Of a stretch of 14,123 nucleotides of DNA, positions 13,778-14,123 are shown in pieces. Below the pieces are notes generated by a model. That model made no database searches. It was given only the letters and a program-made list of their open reading frames with translations, and was not told where the DNA came from. Within the stretch, counting starts at the first letter, position 1, and the number at the start of each line of letters is the position of its first letter. The position numbers were made by a program, and so were the translations under genes. Source of the DNA: Thermoanaerobaculia bacterium (GTDB lineage Bacteria > Bacteroidota > Bacteroidia > Chitinophagales > Saprospiraceae). The DNA is taken from positions 1-14,123 of the forward strand of contig JAKLJF010000058.1 of NCBI GenBank assembly GCA_023151335.1. Direction: 5' to 3'.

Positions 13778-14123
13778 ATGAAACAACTCAATGTCTATCT
13801 GGCCTTTCCCGGCAATTGCGAAGAAGCCCTGCACTTCTACAAAGATTGCCTCAGTGGCGAGATTACATCCCTGCAACGGTATGGCGATACGCCGGTGGAA
13901 GCGTCGGAGGAACACAAACAGAGGGTCATGCACGCCGAGTTCAAAGCAGATGGTATTTATTTTATGGCATCAGACAGTATGCCCGGACAGTCTGTCACGC
14001 CGGGTGAGGCAGTCCAACTCAGTATCAATCTGACCGATGCTACGGAGCAGGAGAGCATTTTTTCCAAACTATCCGCCGGCGGGCGGGTGGACATGCCGCT
14101 CCAGGACACCTTCTGGGGCGCCC
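13778..14123 (+). CDS. PhnB-like VOC (glyoxalase-fold) protein, 3' end beyond window
   Basis: The first 115 residues are present, from MKQLNVYLAFPGN; the gene runs off the window. The pattern YLAFPGNCEEALHFYKDCLSGEI, then RVMHAEFKADGIYFMASD, then VQLSINLTDATEQESIFSKLSAGGRVDMPLQDTFWGA is that of the PhnB/YjdN branch of the vicinal-oxygen-chelate superfamily. In that branch the usual C-terminal continuation after FWG is a GxxxDxFGVxW strand, missing here by truncation. Many family members are uncharacterised cytoplasmic proteins; despite the name, they are not shown to act in phosphonate use. His55 of the MHAEF motif falls where a metal ligand is often seen. It follows the antirepressor-like gene by 109 bases, same strand; joint transcription is possible. 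Confidence 0.88.
   Translation, partial: MKQLNVYLAFPGNCEEALHFYKDCLSGEITSLQRYGDTPVEASEEHKQRVMHAEFKADGIYFMASDSMPGQSVTPGEAVQLSINLTDATEQESIFSKLSAGGRVDMPLQDTFWGA

Noticed and set aside
13255..13791. Minus-strand 178-codon frame opposite the antirepressor-like gene
   Set aside because: The plus-strand gene has an exact consensus promoter and a recognisable domain. The minus frame is only its shadow and overlaps the start of the VOC gene.

Overview
The window looks like a chromosomal segment from a Bacteroidota bacterium, probably of the Saprospirales/Chitinophagales kind. The evidence is a C-terminal type IX secretion sorting domain, signal peptides that end in Ala-Gln, promoter boxes of the Bacteroidota form TTTG-N19-TAnnTTTG, no clear Shine-Dalgarno sequences, and a metal-efflux RND pump fused to its outer-membrane factor. 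The species cannot be read from the sequence. No rRNA, tRNA, CRISPR array, transposase or other complete mobile element was seen.

Left part (1-3577). The tail of a membrane protein (+) converges on a secreted NTF2-like protein (-, 159-1064). Next comes a large secreted protein (+, 1147-3282) with a choice-of-anchor B/LVIVD propeller, a carboxypeptidase-regulatory-like domain, a jelly-roll-like region and a T9SS sorting tail. The convergent gap at 3283-3577 holds a perfect 18-bp inverted repeat, a smaller hairpin and a 7-bp tandem repeat.

Centre (3578-12972, all on the minus strand). This reads as one heavy-metal efflux locus. In transcription order it has a small exported protein with a Pro-rich, CxxC-bearing tail (12972-12577), a CzcA/CusA-type RND pump fused to a TolC-like domain (12387-7996), a 1027-residue BNR/sortilin-type propeller protein (7869-4786), and a lipoprotein periplasmic adaptor (4717-3578). 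The pump would move metal ions across the inner membrane and periplasm, the adaptor would bridge, and the fused TolC-like part would be the outer-membrane exit. The three Met ligands of E. coli CusA are replaced and an FNEL motif is present, so a divalent cation such as Zn, Co, Ni or Cd is more likely than Cu(I)/Ag(I). The role of the propeller protein between pump and adaptor is unknown.

Right part (12973-14123). An AT-rich divergent intergenic region carries three perfect inverted repeats. One of them overlaps the -33 box of a consensus promoter for a small stand-alone AntA/AntB-antirepressor-like protein (13291-13668). The window ends inside a PhnB/VOC-family gene (13778 onward).

The most interesting parts are the pump-channel fusion with a signal-peptide-like linker, the propeller gene inside the efflux locus, and the palindrome-rich control region beside the lone antirepressor-like gene.
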